A stretch of DNA of 64,000 nt from Galaxea fascicularis (GCA_948470475.1 OX419341.1:4929353-4993352), one strand, 5' to 3'. Positions 44,889-56,458 are shown, counted from the first letter of the stretch. A program made the numbers and translations. Notes: generated by a model from the sequence alone, not told the origin.

Positions 44889-47111
44889 AATAAGAATGGC
44901 CAGATGAAGTACATTTCTTAAGGCCCTGACAAACGAGGACAAATTGTTGCGGACACATTGTTGCTCGTGATTGTTTCCATGCTGCGCAAACTGGGAAACA
45001 TTTGTTGCGGACACAAAATGTTTCTGAACAAAATCAGAAACACTTTTTGTGCCTCGGACACAAAATTTGTGTTCGCAACAAATGTTGCGCGCGCAGGCAA
45101 ACAGGGAAACATTTGTGTCGGCAACAACGTGTCCGCAGCAAGGTGTCCTCGTTTGCCAGGGCCTTTATACATATTAACAACCTTATCATTTGTTTTTTGC
45201 CTCAGGGAGACAGTGGTAATGCACAGCCCCCTCCCACAGGAGCTGTTGCCACGGTACCCTATTACGCACAACCCACACCTGTCAATATAGTAACCAGACC
45301 CCAGATGGTCATCCCAGTCAGCGGCCAGCCTCCTTTTCATGCTGGAACCAGGCCTGCTATTGTTCACTCTCCAGCAGTACATGCGCAGATTCCCTGGCAA
45401 CCAGCTCAGGTTCAGTACCAGGAAGTACGTCCAGCCGCCTTCCAACCTGTTGTGCATTATGGGGCTGTACCACAAGCCTCCTCTGGCAGTCCTGGTCAGA
45501 CAGCTTATGGAGTGGCTACCGCACCTGGCGTGCATTACGTTAGGGGGGTCAAGGAAATCCAGGGACAAGGTGCGAGAGCTAAATACAATCACAATAGCTC
45601 GATTTTATAACTGTATGATTTTACAGTTTGGAATAGAAACAAGACTAGAGGAATTTCTTTTTATTCGTTATGTGAAAGGCAATGGTCAGTAGGTGATTAG
45701 TGAGGGGAAGATTTATTTACAGTTATAAAGTAAGGAAAGTGTGTATTGAAATGAAGTCGACTCTAACTTCGTTTTCACTTAAGGTCCAAGTAATTAAGCG
45801 CACAGTTTCTTGTAAAGTGGGCAATTAGCAGAGACCTTATCTCCGATACTTATGAGCTTCGTGCATAGTTCCCTTTGACGTACACCAGGTGGACAATGAT
45901 ATTCAACCAGTTCTTTTCCAAATCCAAATGAATGATGCACGATACAAAACCCTTTGACATTAGGGACCTTAAGCAACGATGACGAAGGCAATGAGAACGT
46001 CATTTCAAAATGTAACTTATCGTTTCTGTAACTCTTTCGCGATTATTCCAATTTGTTTTACGTGAAAAATGCTGGCGAGCTGTCCAGGGCCTAAATTACT
46101 GTGAACGGTGTTAAAGCAAAGAAAACGAAAGAAAAACTTGCCGTCATGCGTTAACGTTCTCGAGAAAACCCAAAATTTGGTCATTTCATGTTGTTGTTTT
46201 GCAGAGGACGGGAAAGAAACTTACCAAAATGTAAAACGCATGTGCAGAGTATTGTTTTGGCTCATTAATCCCATTTTCTGTGGCGTTCTCGTTGCCGTGG
46301 TCGTCGTCGTTGCAAGCTTAAAGTGTATATGACAGGTTTTTTTTTATTTGCTCGATTAAATCTCACCAATGTACTGATAAGTATAGCAAAAAACAATTTT
46401 CGATAGCGATTTTCCTTCCCCGTGTTTTGATGCACCAAAAGCGTCGAATTTCACTTCCGGTGGGGTACAAAGCCGCGAGACCGAAAACAGGAGACTAGGA
46501 ACAATTGTGACGTCATTTCAGGACTTCAAGCTTTCCGAAAAACAGATTTCTCCGACATTTTGTTATTTTCTTATAAACAACGCACTATTGTACCATTTCT
46601 TAGAAAATTGATTAGCTCACAATAAGAAATCTATTTTTCGCGAAGCTTGAAGTCCTGAAATGACGTCAAAATCGTTCCCAGTCTCCTGTTTTTGGTCTCG
46701 CGGTTTTGTACCCCACCGGAAGTGAAATTTGGCGTTTTTGGTACATCAAAACACAGGGAAGGAAAATCGCTATCGAAAATTTTTCTTTGCTATACATATC
46801 AGTACATTCAGAGGAGATTTAATCGAGCAAATAAAAAAAGTCTGTCATATACATTTTAAGCTCCCTAAATTAACTGATCGTAGAAACCCTCCAAAACTGG
46901 GCCCCAGCATACAATTAGAAATTTTTAGCCACCCAAAACTGACTCAGTCTTTGTGCCTGTATTTCCAGATGTTTACAGTGGTTTTCCAGAAGCGGGAAGA
47001 GGCAGATCCAGTCCCAATTCAAGTGGTTATTCCAAACCTCGAAGGTCCCACAAAGCGACACAAAATTATTACGTTCCACCAAGACAGCAGAAATATAAAG
47101 ACAAAGGATAG
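33827..47111 (+). CDS. TDRD3: Tudor domain-containing protein 3
   Basis: Methylarginine-reading partner of topoisomerase 3-beta in mRNPs and chromatin. Fourteen exons: 33827-33855, 34099-34189, 35540-35605, 35833-35993, 37547-37688, 39166-39286, 39856-40253, 40606-40663, 40942-41058, 41326-42362, 43283-43333, 43971-44099, 45206-45569, 46969-47111. All are GT-AG and in phase, total 2907 nt (968 aa). The N-terminal OB-type domain (1-160) includes [31 protein letters not shown] and [27 protein letters not shown] follows at about 175, then an RGG-type segment (exon 8), [11 protein letters not shown] (exon 9) and a Gln-rich exon 10. The Tudor domain spans exons 11-12 ([28 protein letters not shown]). 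The C-terminus has [16 protein letters not shown], like the exon-junction-complex-binding motif of vertebrate TDRD3. No UBA domain is visible where human TDRD3 has one. Confidence 0.95.
36199..36812. mobile_element. TA-flanked inverted-repeat DNA element in TDRD3 intron 4
   Basis: Ends CAGTCAACTATCCTGTAAGC and (complement) CAGTCAACTGTCATAGCGAC lie between TA dinucleotides. The interior repeats GTGGTTGCTTA and GTGGTCGCT motifs near both ends. At 614 bases with no transposase frame, it is a non-autonomous Tc1/pogo-type element. Confidence 0.75.
38026..39131. mobile_element. DNA transposon derivative with about 74-bp terminal inverted repeats, TDRD3 intron 5
   Basis: Left end AGTCTCCTTCGCAGACGCTC is mirrored by right end GAGAGTCTGTGAAGGAGACT. 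The ends stay paired through GGCTCGTCATGCAATCTTTC to ACATCTG. The 1.1-kb interior has no recognisable transposase; the 164-codon frame at 37848-38342 straddles the left terminus and is not convincing. The palindrome at 49246-49357 belongs to the same end family. The element stops 34 bases before TDRD3 exon 6. Confidence 0.8.
40295..40375. repeat. CCTTCCCCC tandem repeat in TDRD3 intron 7
   Basis: About eight copies of a nine-base pyrimidine unit, followed by a longer C/T-rich tract to about 40510. It begins about 40 bases after the exon 7 donor. Confidence 0.9.
44399..44887 (+). mobile_element. 3' ends of non-LTR retroelements in TDRD3 intron 12
   Basis: First part (44399-44605) ends GCGAAGTTAAATAAATAAAT. 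Second part (about 44630-44887) encodes [19 protein letters not shown], the usual C-terminal motif of CR1/L2-like reverse transcriptases, then runs into a GCACCTT-rich 3' region and an ATT trinucleotide tail. Heavily truncated. Confidence 0.65.
44921..45164. mobile_element. MITE with TTA duplication, TDRD3 intron 12
   Basis: AGGCCCTGACAAACGAGGAC at the left and the complement of AGGCCCTGGCAAACGAGGAC at the right form long terminal inverted repeats (about 45 bases). TTA flanks both ends (44918-44920, 45165-45167), matching the 3-bp TWA preference of PIF/Harbinger-type elements. It ends 41 bases before TDRD3 exon 13. Confidence 0.85.
45963..46867. mobile_element. Nested MITEs in the last TDRD3 intron
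   Basis: The outer element begins AGGGACCTTAAGCAACGATG and ends with CGTTCTCGTTGCCG...GTTGC. Its terminal CTTAAG..CCCTA part is displaced to 46857-46867 by an inner element. The inner element (about 46315-46862) has terminal inverted repeats of about 240 bases (AGCTTAAAGTGTATATGACA and its complement, containing TGACGTCATTTCAGGACTTC). No transposase is visible in either. It ends about 100 bases before TDRD3 exon 14. Confidence 0.7.
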
Positions 47112-48762
47112 CGATGATATTACCAGTATCTTTCAATTAGTAGTAGTGATACTTAATGTCACTAATAGCCACAGGCACGAAGTATAAAGCGCGCAATCTG
47201 CCTTTAAAGCCACAGTATCAGAGGACTGATATAGTCTCATTGTTCTCCATACATGCGCTTATTATTAGTTGGGAGAATTTGCTTAATCATCAAGACATTT
47301 TCATATCGAGAGGTTAATTCCTTTATCCACACGTCTCGTGTGTTTGACCCAGTAGCGATATCGTGATGCTGGTCACTGCAGATACGGCTTCCAGGGTTAA
47401 AATATTTGTGCTCCCAGCCCTGATTACTTAGGGCACATTTTTGGGATCATGCTGTCCATTCCTTTTCCGGTTTGATAACAGAATACATGAAATAAGGGGC
47501 AATGTTCTTTTTATTCCCGAATAGGATTACTTGAAAAAGACGTTGACAGGGATTTTTTTGGGAGCTATATTCCGTTAATTCTGCTCTTGATAGCTGAATT
47601 GACAGAATGGAAGACTATGGTTTACTCGGAATACGCAGAATTTGCGTCTCCCTGGGTAAACTTTCGGTGGGAAAATCGTGCGGGGCTATCAGTCTAGTAC
47701 TCCTAGACAAGCTCAGCTTCAAGTTTTCCATCCAGACTTTTCTGGTAACTTCCGCCGAAGGTGTTCTGCCTTTATAGAATGAGCTGAGTGGTAAAAAAAT
47801 AAATGCGACCAGCACATGCGACTAAGGTTTCTCACGGGAACGCATGTGCTGACTCCCGGTGCCACGTCTTGGGTTTGGCGGCCTCACGCGATTTTCCCGT
47901 CAACTGAAAAGCTTTGGCATACGAAAGCTAACTTATACCCGTGAACGTTGGTCTTAAATTTCAGTTAAGCAATATGTTCCGGTATGAACTGAATGGCTTC
48001 CAGTTATTTCATTTTTCATGTTCTAGATATTTAGACCGACCTGTTTTAGTCGTAGCCTTGAAAAAAATATTCATAGACTGTAGAGGTATGTTATGTTGAC
48101 GTTCGGTAATGGTAAGTTATGGACTGGTTATATAAATTCAACTATGCGTAGTTCAAAGATGCAATCTAAGTATTTACTGGTAAGCCATTTTTATGCTGGT
48201 TTTCTTCATCTACCCACTCTGCACAAAACTCGTTAAGAATTCACCAAAGAAGGAAGTCAAAAAATTAATGGCTGAAAAAAGTTAGCGCACAATCTTTATA
48301 AACAGAAAGTTCATTATTTTTGTGTTGAAAGATTTGATGCTAAAATCTTCATAATTTTGGGAAATGCAGTGGGTTGGAAATAAAATATCGATTGATACGC
48401 CTTCTACCTTTTAGAATTATAATCTTTGGGGTATAGGATTTTATAGCAGAAGAGTCTGCTGGCTACAAAGGGTTGGTTAGATCAAGTTGTTCTATTGTAG
48501 CTGTCTAAAGCATTATTTTATTTTATTCAGTCTTTCTCACAGGAATTTCTTTCTCAGTCTTGTTTGAAAAGATTTCTTTTCACTTATCACTTTCTGTTTA
48601 ACTGGAGAAAGGCTAAAATACTAAATCGAGAAAGATTCTAAAATTAAACCAAAGTGTAATCTATTATTGACAGCAATTGAGATGTGAATCTGTTTGCTTA
48701 TTGGATTCAGGTGACGGTTTTCACTAGATGGTCATCATTATCATCATCATCGTCATCACCAC

Positions 48763-48795
<33 letters not shown>

Positions 48796-49245
48796 ACAAT
48801 TACCCGTTTTTCTGCACAGGCACTTTGTAATGTTTTGATATGTGATTGATATTACTTGTCGTTCGTAAGGCTAAATTCTATGATTTTTGACAATAGGTAT
48901 GGTTTTCTTACACTGTAAGTACCCACTTTTGTTACGGATTAAATAATTAAAGCTTAATCCACTTGTATGATCATGGTTCAAGGGCTTGTAAGCAAATCTG
49001 GATGCGTATAGGTTAATTTCGAATTAATCGAGAAACTGAAAATTTTTCTACCGGTCACAGAGAGAAGAGAAGCGAAAACTGCTTTATACCAGTGTATGCC
49101 ACAGCCAAATTTCTTCTTTGGTAGTGGATAGTTCAGGCTCGTAACGAGGTACATGGGGTTAGGGAGATCACAAGTCATAGGATCAGGACCAGCAAATTTT
49201 AGTGGGATCAGAGATCAGAATTTTAGGTAAAACAATAGGATAACT

Positions 49246-49357
49246 AGTCTCCTTCGCAGCCGTTTTTAGGCTCGTCACGCAACGCTCCTCCCCACAAACG
49301 GCCGTTTGTGGGGAGGAGCGTTGCGTGACGAGCCTAAAAACGGCTGCGAAGGAGACT
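49246..49357. repeat. Perfect 112-bp palindrome (56-bp arms)
   Basis: AGTCTCCTTCGCAGCCGTTT runs to ACAAACGG|CCGTTTGT and mirrors back without mismatch or spacer to AAACGGCTGCGAAGGAGACT. The first 30 bases match the terminal inverted repeats of the transposon at 38026-39131, so it is the two ends of that family joined back to back. AGGAT occurs on each side. Confidence 0.9.
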
Positions 49358-50191
49358 GTAGGATCACTGACGAAAAAATATACCTCGTTACGACCCTGAT
49401 TGTTGTTTGACTCCGAGTTGTTTATATTGGGCTGTGCCGCAATTCGTCTTTTGTAAGCATGAGGTTTTAATGGAGGAAAAGGGGAAAAAGAAGCTTTTTA
49501 GGACTTCTTTTTCGCAGGTCTTGCCATTCATTCATGCATGAGATAATTCAGTAGTAATAGATCAGTGAAATATAGAATGCATTATTGTTGTAGCAAATTT
49601 ACCAGAGTTGTAATCACTTTTGTGTAAATTGCTGACTAACTTATTTTTAATTGTTTACCTTTTTTAAAGTTGATGTCACTTTTATTTTTCTTGTTTTCGA
49701 GTCTGCTTAGTCTTTTGGCTACAGTTGCGTAATTAACGCCCTAGTCTAATTGTATTTATATTTATTGGATGTCCAAACAAATTCCCTCGACAAAAAACAA
49801 AATGTGGTTGAAAAATCAAAAACAAAATAGTCACTACGTAAAGAATTAAACTACATTTATTATTAACATACATATATTAACTAGAAAATGTGTCAAACAG
49901 TAGAAAGATTTGTTATGTTCTAATACAAATTTGTTAATTGAAGTCTGTTTCCTCTTGTCATGTTTCCTGTGAGGTATTACAGTTTCGCTAAAAACGCGCA
50001 TTGCGATCATAACCCCTTGACACCCATGTGGAACTCTTCATTTTGGTTCTCAAATACGATATTACGTGTGACTGGGTAGATACTGCTGAGTTCTTCGGCC
50101 GTTTTTTAATTCAGTGTCGTAAAACGAGAATCAAATCAGTTGCCAAACACTATGGACGTAGTGCAATGAAAAAATCAGAATTGGAAGCTAT

Positions 50192-50368
50192 CACATGAAG
50201 CCGGCGTCAAGCGCGGGAAAATGCGCCTGGGCAAATCGCGTTTGCTTTACTTCTCTCTGTGATTGGTTGGTAAAACTCGCGCTACTTTCTCAACCAATGA
50301 GAAGGAAAACCAAAACCAGTCGTGACTTGCGCGCACGCATTTTCCCGCGCTTGGCGCCGGCTGCATGT
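50192..50368. repeat. Foldback repeat with GCGCGGGAAAATGCG arms
   Basis: ACATGAAGCCGGCGTCAAGC at the left mirrors GCTTGGCGCCGGCTGCATGT at the right through GCGCGGGAAAATGCG/CGCATTTTCCCGCGC. Nearby GATTGG/CCAAT motifs accompany it. A related right half is at about 21086-21190. Confidence 0.75.
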
Positions 50369-52111
50369 AATTGTTTCGAATCGTGATTGGCTCATTGCCT
50401 AGTCGTGTCTGTTGTGATTCGTCATTTGGCCTTAATTTTACGACTGCGCAAAGAAAGTGGCGCGACTTTTACCAACCAATAATAGATTCTAATCGTATAA
50501 TCTGCAAAGGGCGGTATACCCCATCATTAGATCGAGCAAAGTGAGGCAAAACCAAACAATTTCGATGCTCAATCATGAACAACTCTAAGTGGAAAGAGCT
50601 GCTTAGTTAAAACTTCCACTTCAGTCCAAATACCATCAGAAAATGCACCGTGAACGTGAACACGTAAGCCAAAACTACTTCCTTACACAGTATACAACGC
50701 ACTTTGATTTTCACAGAGAAAACTAAATTGCAAACTTTGCAAATGAACCATTTTAGACCTTGACCTTTGGTTTCTAAAGTTATTGGTTTCAGTGAAAATT
50801 GTAACTGCAAAATCTTAATGAAATAAAATGTCATTCTCTGCTGAAAGATTCGTAATTACAAGCCAAGTTCTAAATTAGAAGAAATCACTGCGGTTTAGGC
50901 CTATAAGTAATAATATTTTTATCGGAAAACTTAAAACATCTCAATCTATTCACTAAAGACAAGCGAAGCATTAAATTCTCCGTTTGTTTTAAATTTCAAG
51001 CCAAAGCTAAAGTTCCAAAAGGTTCATTGAAAATTTTGGCCAAACTAAACTTTTTCATACCAGTGCAATAAAGGTATCGATCTCATTTAAGTTACAATCC
51101 ATACACCCAACAAGAAATTCTTGGAGGCTACTTTTTTTCTATAATGAAAGATCGAGATCTAGGCTTATTTTAAAGATTACTATTTTATGGCAGAAACGTT
51201 TAATTTAGAATGAGATACAAAATTATGAAAACTACAAATGAGAACACTTTACGACTTTTATTGATTGAGACGCTCTTGTTTGCACAATGTAATTTTCATT
51301 CGCGACTAAACATTGGTTGGAAGTCTGCGCGATATACAAATGAATTTATTATCATTATTATTGAGCTGTTTCAGCTAAAGCAAATATGTTCGATTCCCCT
51401 GAATTAAAAACTGACCCAAAAATCGGTCGCTTAAGTATCGCCTTCGGGGTAATCCGAAGAACCCTGAACAACCCGACTGCGGAGAGAGTCTTTGCGAGGC
51501 CCAACTTGCTAGGGAGGGGAATCGGGATAAAGCGAGATGCAAAGTTTTGTCTATTCAACGAAATTGGCTATTTTCATCCTTGACGGCAAACAGTGAATGG
51601 ACTACCTTCACACAAACAAAACTGCAAGTCTTGTTAGGGCGAAAAAGATGCAAACAAAAAAGTCGTCAGTGTGAAACTGTACGTTGGTTCGTCTATCTGT
51701 CAAGAGAGGCACAAAATCATCCAAAATCACGAGCAACACCTCTTCTCGCCAAGACGACCTGTCTGTCGTTTATGACTTGTTAGTTTAAGGCGGGAGAATG
51801 GGTGTTCAAAGAAACTATCACTATCAGCACCCGAACACAAAACTCGGTGTGAGTAAATTTCCCTCTTACTGTCGGAAGGTCTCTTGCAAGGCACATTACA
51901 CAGGTCACTAGGCACAGGTCACCGTGCTACAGATAAATAAACAAGCCCAAATGTGTCTACTATCCAAAATTTTGTTTTAGATTGAGGTGAAACTGTTTCG
52001 CTTAGATACCCATCGATAAAACAGTCGCCTATACCTGTGACCTTTGGAATGTGACCTGTAAAATACAGTCCAGATTTCTTTGGCAAAGCACTTCAAACTA
52101 CAAACTTCTAG

Positions 52112-55100
52112 TCAAGAGTCGGCAACAAATGTAGAATCGAAAACTCTGTAGAGTACTTCCTTGCTGCCCCCATTTCCTTGTGGAAAATATGACAAAATAC
52201 AAAACTCTAGCCACGGTCTCTTGTCGCACCTAACATCTCGGTTGACAAATCCAAGTGAATTGCCAGGATTTTGGGTCATGGATAACATCCACTCGCCCAG
52301 GATCCCATGGACATGTGGCTGTTCTAAGAAATCTTGAGGTGAAGGCAGATCTGGAAAGAAAGTGGTCACATCTTTATCGAAAACCATTGCATGAAGGAGC
52401 GTAGATTCGTCCTCGATAACGAAGGAAAATAAATAGACAAGCGTTGTTTCTTGGCTACAGTGTGGACAAATCACGGATGCAGTAGACGAATCAACACCAA
52501 CAGCGGACTTTGTTTCAGAATGTTCTTCCCAGATGTATCTGCAAGGCTGGCAGGATCTGCGTACAAAATTCCTCACATCGGAGGGAAGAAACATAAGTGC
52601 TTTAACCCTGCAGCGGAATTTGTTAGGTACTGTGGCGCATGACCTGATGTCCTTGAGAGATGTGAAAGGTATACATGGGTGTTCCGTTATAGTACACGAT
52701 GTTTGAAGAGCACGGCTTTCCAGGTTTGCAGGTACAGAGTTCTGATGCCTGCCGTTGTTCTCATCAGGCACATTTTCCTGATTCTTTTTACTGACAGCTA
52801 AATGAGGGGTGATTCTTTTGTTCTTCTCCATTCTTTCATTCTCAGAGACATCACACTGTTCTCGTTGGATTTCACAAGTTTCTGCTTCCGCGATAAACTT
52901 CATCATCGCGCTTAAGGTAACAACGGGGTCGTTAGGAGACAAGATTTCGACGCCACGTCCACATATTGTGCCTTTGTGGACTTCCAAGCTAACTAATGGG
53001 CGTGAGTGGGGTAACTACAAATTAAAAAAGAGAGAAAGTTTAATGGTAAAAAGTTATGTTTTCAGTTGCTGGTCCACAGTCCATGTTCCCTTCTGCAACG
53101 TTGTCATGAATTAGTTGTTTCTATACACAGATCAGTAGCTTAACATTAATTCATCAGGCCCCGGTTGTTCAAACGTTGGATAGGACTATCCACCGGATAA
53201 ATCACTATCCAGCGGATAAGTACTGGGAAAGCTAATTGCACTATCCACTGGATAGATATTTATCCGGTGGATAGCGCTATCCAGCCTTTGAACAACCGAG
53301 GCCAGCACCATAGGGAGGGGATGCAACGGTTGTGTCTACTAATTTTGTATGCCTCTATACTTCCAAGCTTGGGGCTTTGACCCAACATTCCAGTAATACT
53401 GGACCCTTTTTAGACAGGCCAATGAATAAAGGGAGTGGCTCTTTTCCCAACTTGTTACCTTTGTTTTATCTGTCACTTTAGCATCACTCTCTATCTCCTT
53501 GAGATGTACATTTCTGATACAAATAAAATCACCAGGACAGACCCATCTGACATCACCCATGACATGGTCATCGTACAGAAACACCTCCACACAACGCTTC
53601 ATTGCCTTGCGCATCAGCTCATCTGATGTCTTTTGTCCCTGTTCACTAATTGGCTCAACTAGGAATGACTGACAGGCAGGCATTGACCCATCCCACAATG
53701 TAAGTACAATGCCATCATTATTTACAGTGTAGCACTTGGAAACAACTTGACAAAGAAGGTTTAAAAAACTCTGGCTTGTTTTTAGTTCCTGTAGACTAGT
53801 AAATGCAAACTTTTTATTCAGAGTTTCCTTGTGTGTAGCCCACAGTCTTAATTCTTCAATTATTTCTTTGTCACTGTCTGTCAAAACTTGTGATTTTGAA
53901 GAGGAGGCCCTGATTTGTGGTGAGTGAATAGCATCAAAATCGAACACAGTCCTAAAAAGAAAAAATAACATTATAAACTTACTTTCACTCAAAAAACTTT
54001 CAGAAAAATTAATTTTAAAAAATGTTGTCCAAGTATTAATCTTTGGTACAGAAGAGAGTGCTTGATAACAGTAGCAATGATTCAAATGTAAAAGGCAGAA
54101 AAATGAAACTGTTTGAGTTAGCTTTCATACTATGTGTACATTTCATCCTACAAACATAACACCCCCACCCTTGCTCCCCACCCCCAACTAATCCATCAAC
54201 TACGTCCAGGTCCTAGTTCCAGGTCCTGCCTTGCCATAAACTAACCTCCTACAACAAGATACTTTAATAGGAGACATGTAATTTAACAAAATTAGCAGAT
54301 CAATATTTTACCAGGCTTATGTACCAGTACCAGCTCTCAAAACACCATTAGTGAAGAGCACAAAAGATTGTGAACGACATTAAAACAAAATAATGATCAA
54401 ACCATATGATATTATCTCACCAAGTTGTTTCTGGCATCAGCTTTCCCTGGAGGTCACTCCTGTACTGACCAATTCCAAGATGGTGAAAACGAACAACATC
54501 TCCTACTGACTTAACCAACGGTAAGCTCTCCTTGCACTTGGAAAATAAAACACATTTGAAGCCTTGATCCAAGGAATCAAAAGAAGGATCAACTAAGCTT
54601 ATGGTGCAGACGAAATCAGAGCCTTTGGTTTTAAATGGACTCTTGAAGAACTTGACCACACCATACACATTAACAAGAGTGTTGACTATCAAGTCTGCCA
54701 ACCTTGTGTACTGGTACATCTCTGCTTTAGATTGTAATGCCAGTCTGCGTCTCTTGCTTGGTGGTTCAATTTCCCCTTTTTTGTGCACTTTTTTCACAGT
54801 GGCAACAGTTCCAGACTTGCCAACTTTTTGCTCAGTTTCAGATAGAATATCTGAATGTTTATCTTCTGGATTTTGAATGACCCATATTTTTTGCTCCTTA
54901 CTTTCATTTGCAATGATGCTTAACTCATGTCCTTCCTCAGAGGATTTCTTTATCTTTGCTCCGGAGATCAAAATCAAGTCTTTTTCCTTCAACAGCTTGC
55001 ACTTCTCAACCAATCTTCCCTTCAAGAAAACTGAAATGATATCTCTTGGGTCTGCAGATTCAGTGCTGGGATCTGATTGGTTACATACATGGAAATCTCT

Positions 55101-56370
55101 TATGGCCAGTTTCTTGGAAGAGCCTCTTGGTGTCTCAAAACTTGGGTGGACTTGGATGATCACTCCTGACAAAACCATGTTGAATTAAAAATAAATATTA
55201 CAAGCCTCTACAAAAATAAGGCCGCTAAACCTCAGATGTAGGATCTTTTGCAAGGTCTCCTAGAGATAGCTGTCTTTAGGCAAAGAATTTCAGAATATTC
55301 AAGATGTGACTGTGACTGAAGCTAATAGATGTCAAGAAGATCAGGAGTTTAATATGTCTGTTGAAATTGGAACTGAAAACAGCAATTTCATGACTTTATA
55401 GGACAAAAACAAGCTTAGCACCAAAGCAAGGCTATGCCTTGTGCGTGTCTAGGAAACGCCTCCTGCAAGGGAGGCAGGGAGGCAGAGCTTTCCAGCCCAT
55501 ATATAAAGTTATTCGCATCATACTCATCCTGGAGCTCCCTCAGCAGGTGGACTGGTGAGGGTGGGACTCTGCAGAGAGACTGCTCCCCTAAACTCTACCC
55601 CATGAGAGGGGGGGGGGGGGGGGGGGGAGGGAGCAGAGAAGGTGTTTTTTCTGAGCATTTTCCACGAATTATTTTTCATTTTTCTGCATTGCTATATAAC
55701 ATGTTAAAAGCCGCGTTTTAACTTGTATCTATACCAAATAGATATATCTGGCACTGCAAATTGGATGTAAATGATGAAAACAACTTTATACACTGTATAT
55801 GGGCTCGGACAAATAATGGGTAAATCGCCTGGGTAAATACGGAGTTGTTACACGAGTCAAACTGAAAAGTTTTAGGAATAACACTCCCTCCTTCCTTGCT
55901 CAGTTACTTGGTACTAGCCTCTTAGCCAGGTTTATGTTCCTGCTTAGATCTGCGATGTGCATTGCACGATCAGCATTCATTCTTGAACGGACATTTACAT
56001 TGACCACGGCGCGCACGATTAGAGGATGGGATGAAAATCTTTTTGTAAGGTTCTATTTAAATGACCTTCCTTCGTAATACACAGGGCCGACTGCAGCAAA
56101 ACATCGTGTGAAGAAAACATAAGTACGATCCAAAACTGGCGGTAGCTACACTCACTGTTTCGATCGTAACTTTCACATTTGATGATGTGTTATACAGGTA
56201 GATCTTTTACCTTTCAGAATGCATGCTGAAAAATCAATCCCTTGCTGGATATCTTTCACTCTGACGCGCTGATATTTGCTCTCTATCTTTTTCAGAGGCG
56301 ACGCGTTCTCCAGAAATTGTACGATGTCTTCATTTTGTTTGCGCTCTGAAACATTCGAAGTACCCGCCAT
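52112..56370 (-). CDS. POT1: Protection of telomeres 1 with an extended N-terminus
   Basis: Telomeric single-strand DNA-binding shelterin subunit. Exons (minus): 56370-56211, 55165-54421, 53951-53459 and 53014-52112. Phases agree; total 2301 nt (766 aa) against 634 in human. The canonical OB1 is at about 200-300 (YTRLADLIVNTLVNVYGVVK, VVRFHHLGIGQY). The linker and OB2 are in exon 3 (DKEIIEELRLWATH, VLTLWDGSMPACQSF, VEVFLYDDHV). Exon 4 begins LVSLEVHKGTICGRGVEIL and carries OB3 with a Cys pair set (CQPC..CPHC), ending PWLEFCILSYF and YRVFDSTFVADS, like vertebrate POT1. Upstream, about 35-150 (VKDIQQGIDFSACILKGVII, KLAIRDF, VFLKGRLVEKCKLLKEKDLI) has the look of a further OB fold. The start ATGGCGGGT lies 88 bases from the divergent CWF19L2 start. 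Confidence 0.93.
53157..53303. mobile_element. Small palindromic MITE in POT1 intron 3
   Basis: GGCCCCGGTTGTTCAAACGT and the complement of GGCCTCGGTTGTTCAAAGGC form the ends. The interior is built of GGATA/TATCC motifs (ACTATCCACCGGATAAAT...) that continue the hairpin. 147 bases, no coding. Confidence 0.8.
55605..55631. repeat. Poly-G run in POT1 intron 1
   Basis: An almost uninterrupted G run of about 19 bases followed by AGGGAGG, in an intron otherwise ordinary in composition. Length is likely variable and assembly-sensitive. Confidence 0.85.
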
Positions 56371-56458
56371 TTTGTTCCATCGCATAACCAGGATTCCCTG
56401 CGCTTTGCTTGAGCCACGTACTTCAGCGATGTTGTCAGCGTACTCCCCAAAATCCAAA
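56371..56458. promoter_or_regulatory. Very short divergent promoter POT1 / CWF19L2
   Basis: Only 88 bases separate the two start codons, so transcription starts must overlap or the leaders are extremely short. Each start codon sits in AAAATGGCGG, a YY1-type motif, in opposite orientation at the two edges. No TATA box. Confidence 0.65.

Larger units (their letters stand above)
47112..52111. other. Convergent intergenic region TDRD3 / POT1
   Basis: No gene is supported. Contents: an ATC/ATT microsatellite at about 48730-48795, a perfect palindrome at 49246-49357 and a foldback at 50192-50368. The rest is AT-rich unique-looking sequence. Short frames at 51386-51583 and 51727-51915 match nothing I know. 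Confidence 0.6.

Noticed and set aside
46729..47187. 152-codon plus frame over the last TDRD3 exon
   Set aside because: Its start lies in a MITE arm and it reads the exon out of phase; the phase-1 frame from exon 13 gives the conserved C-terminus and stop at 47111.
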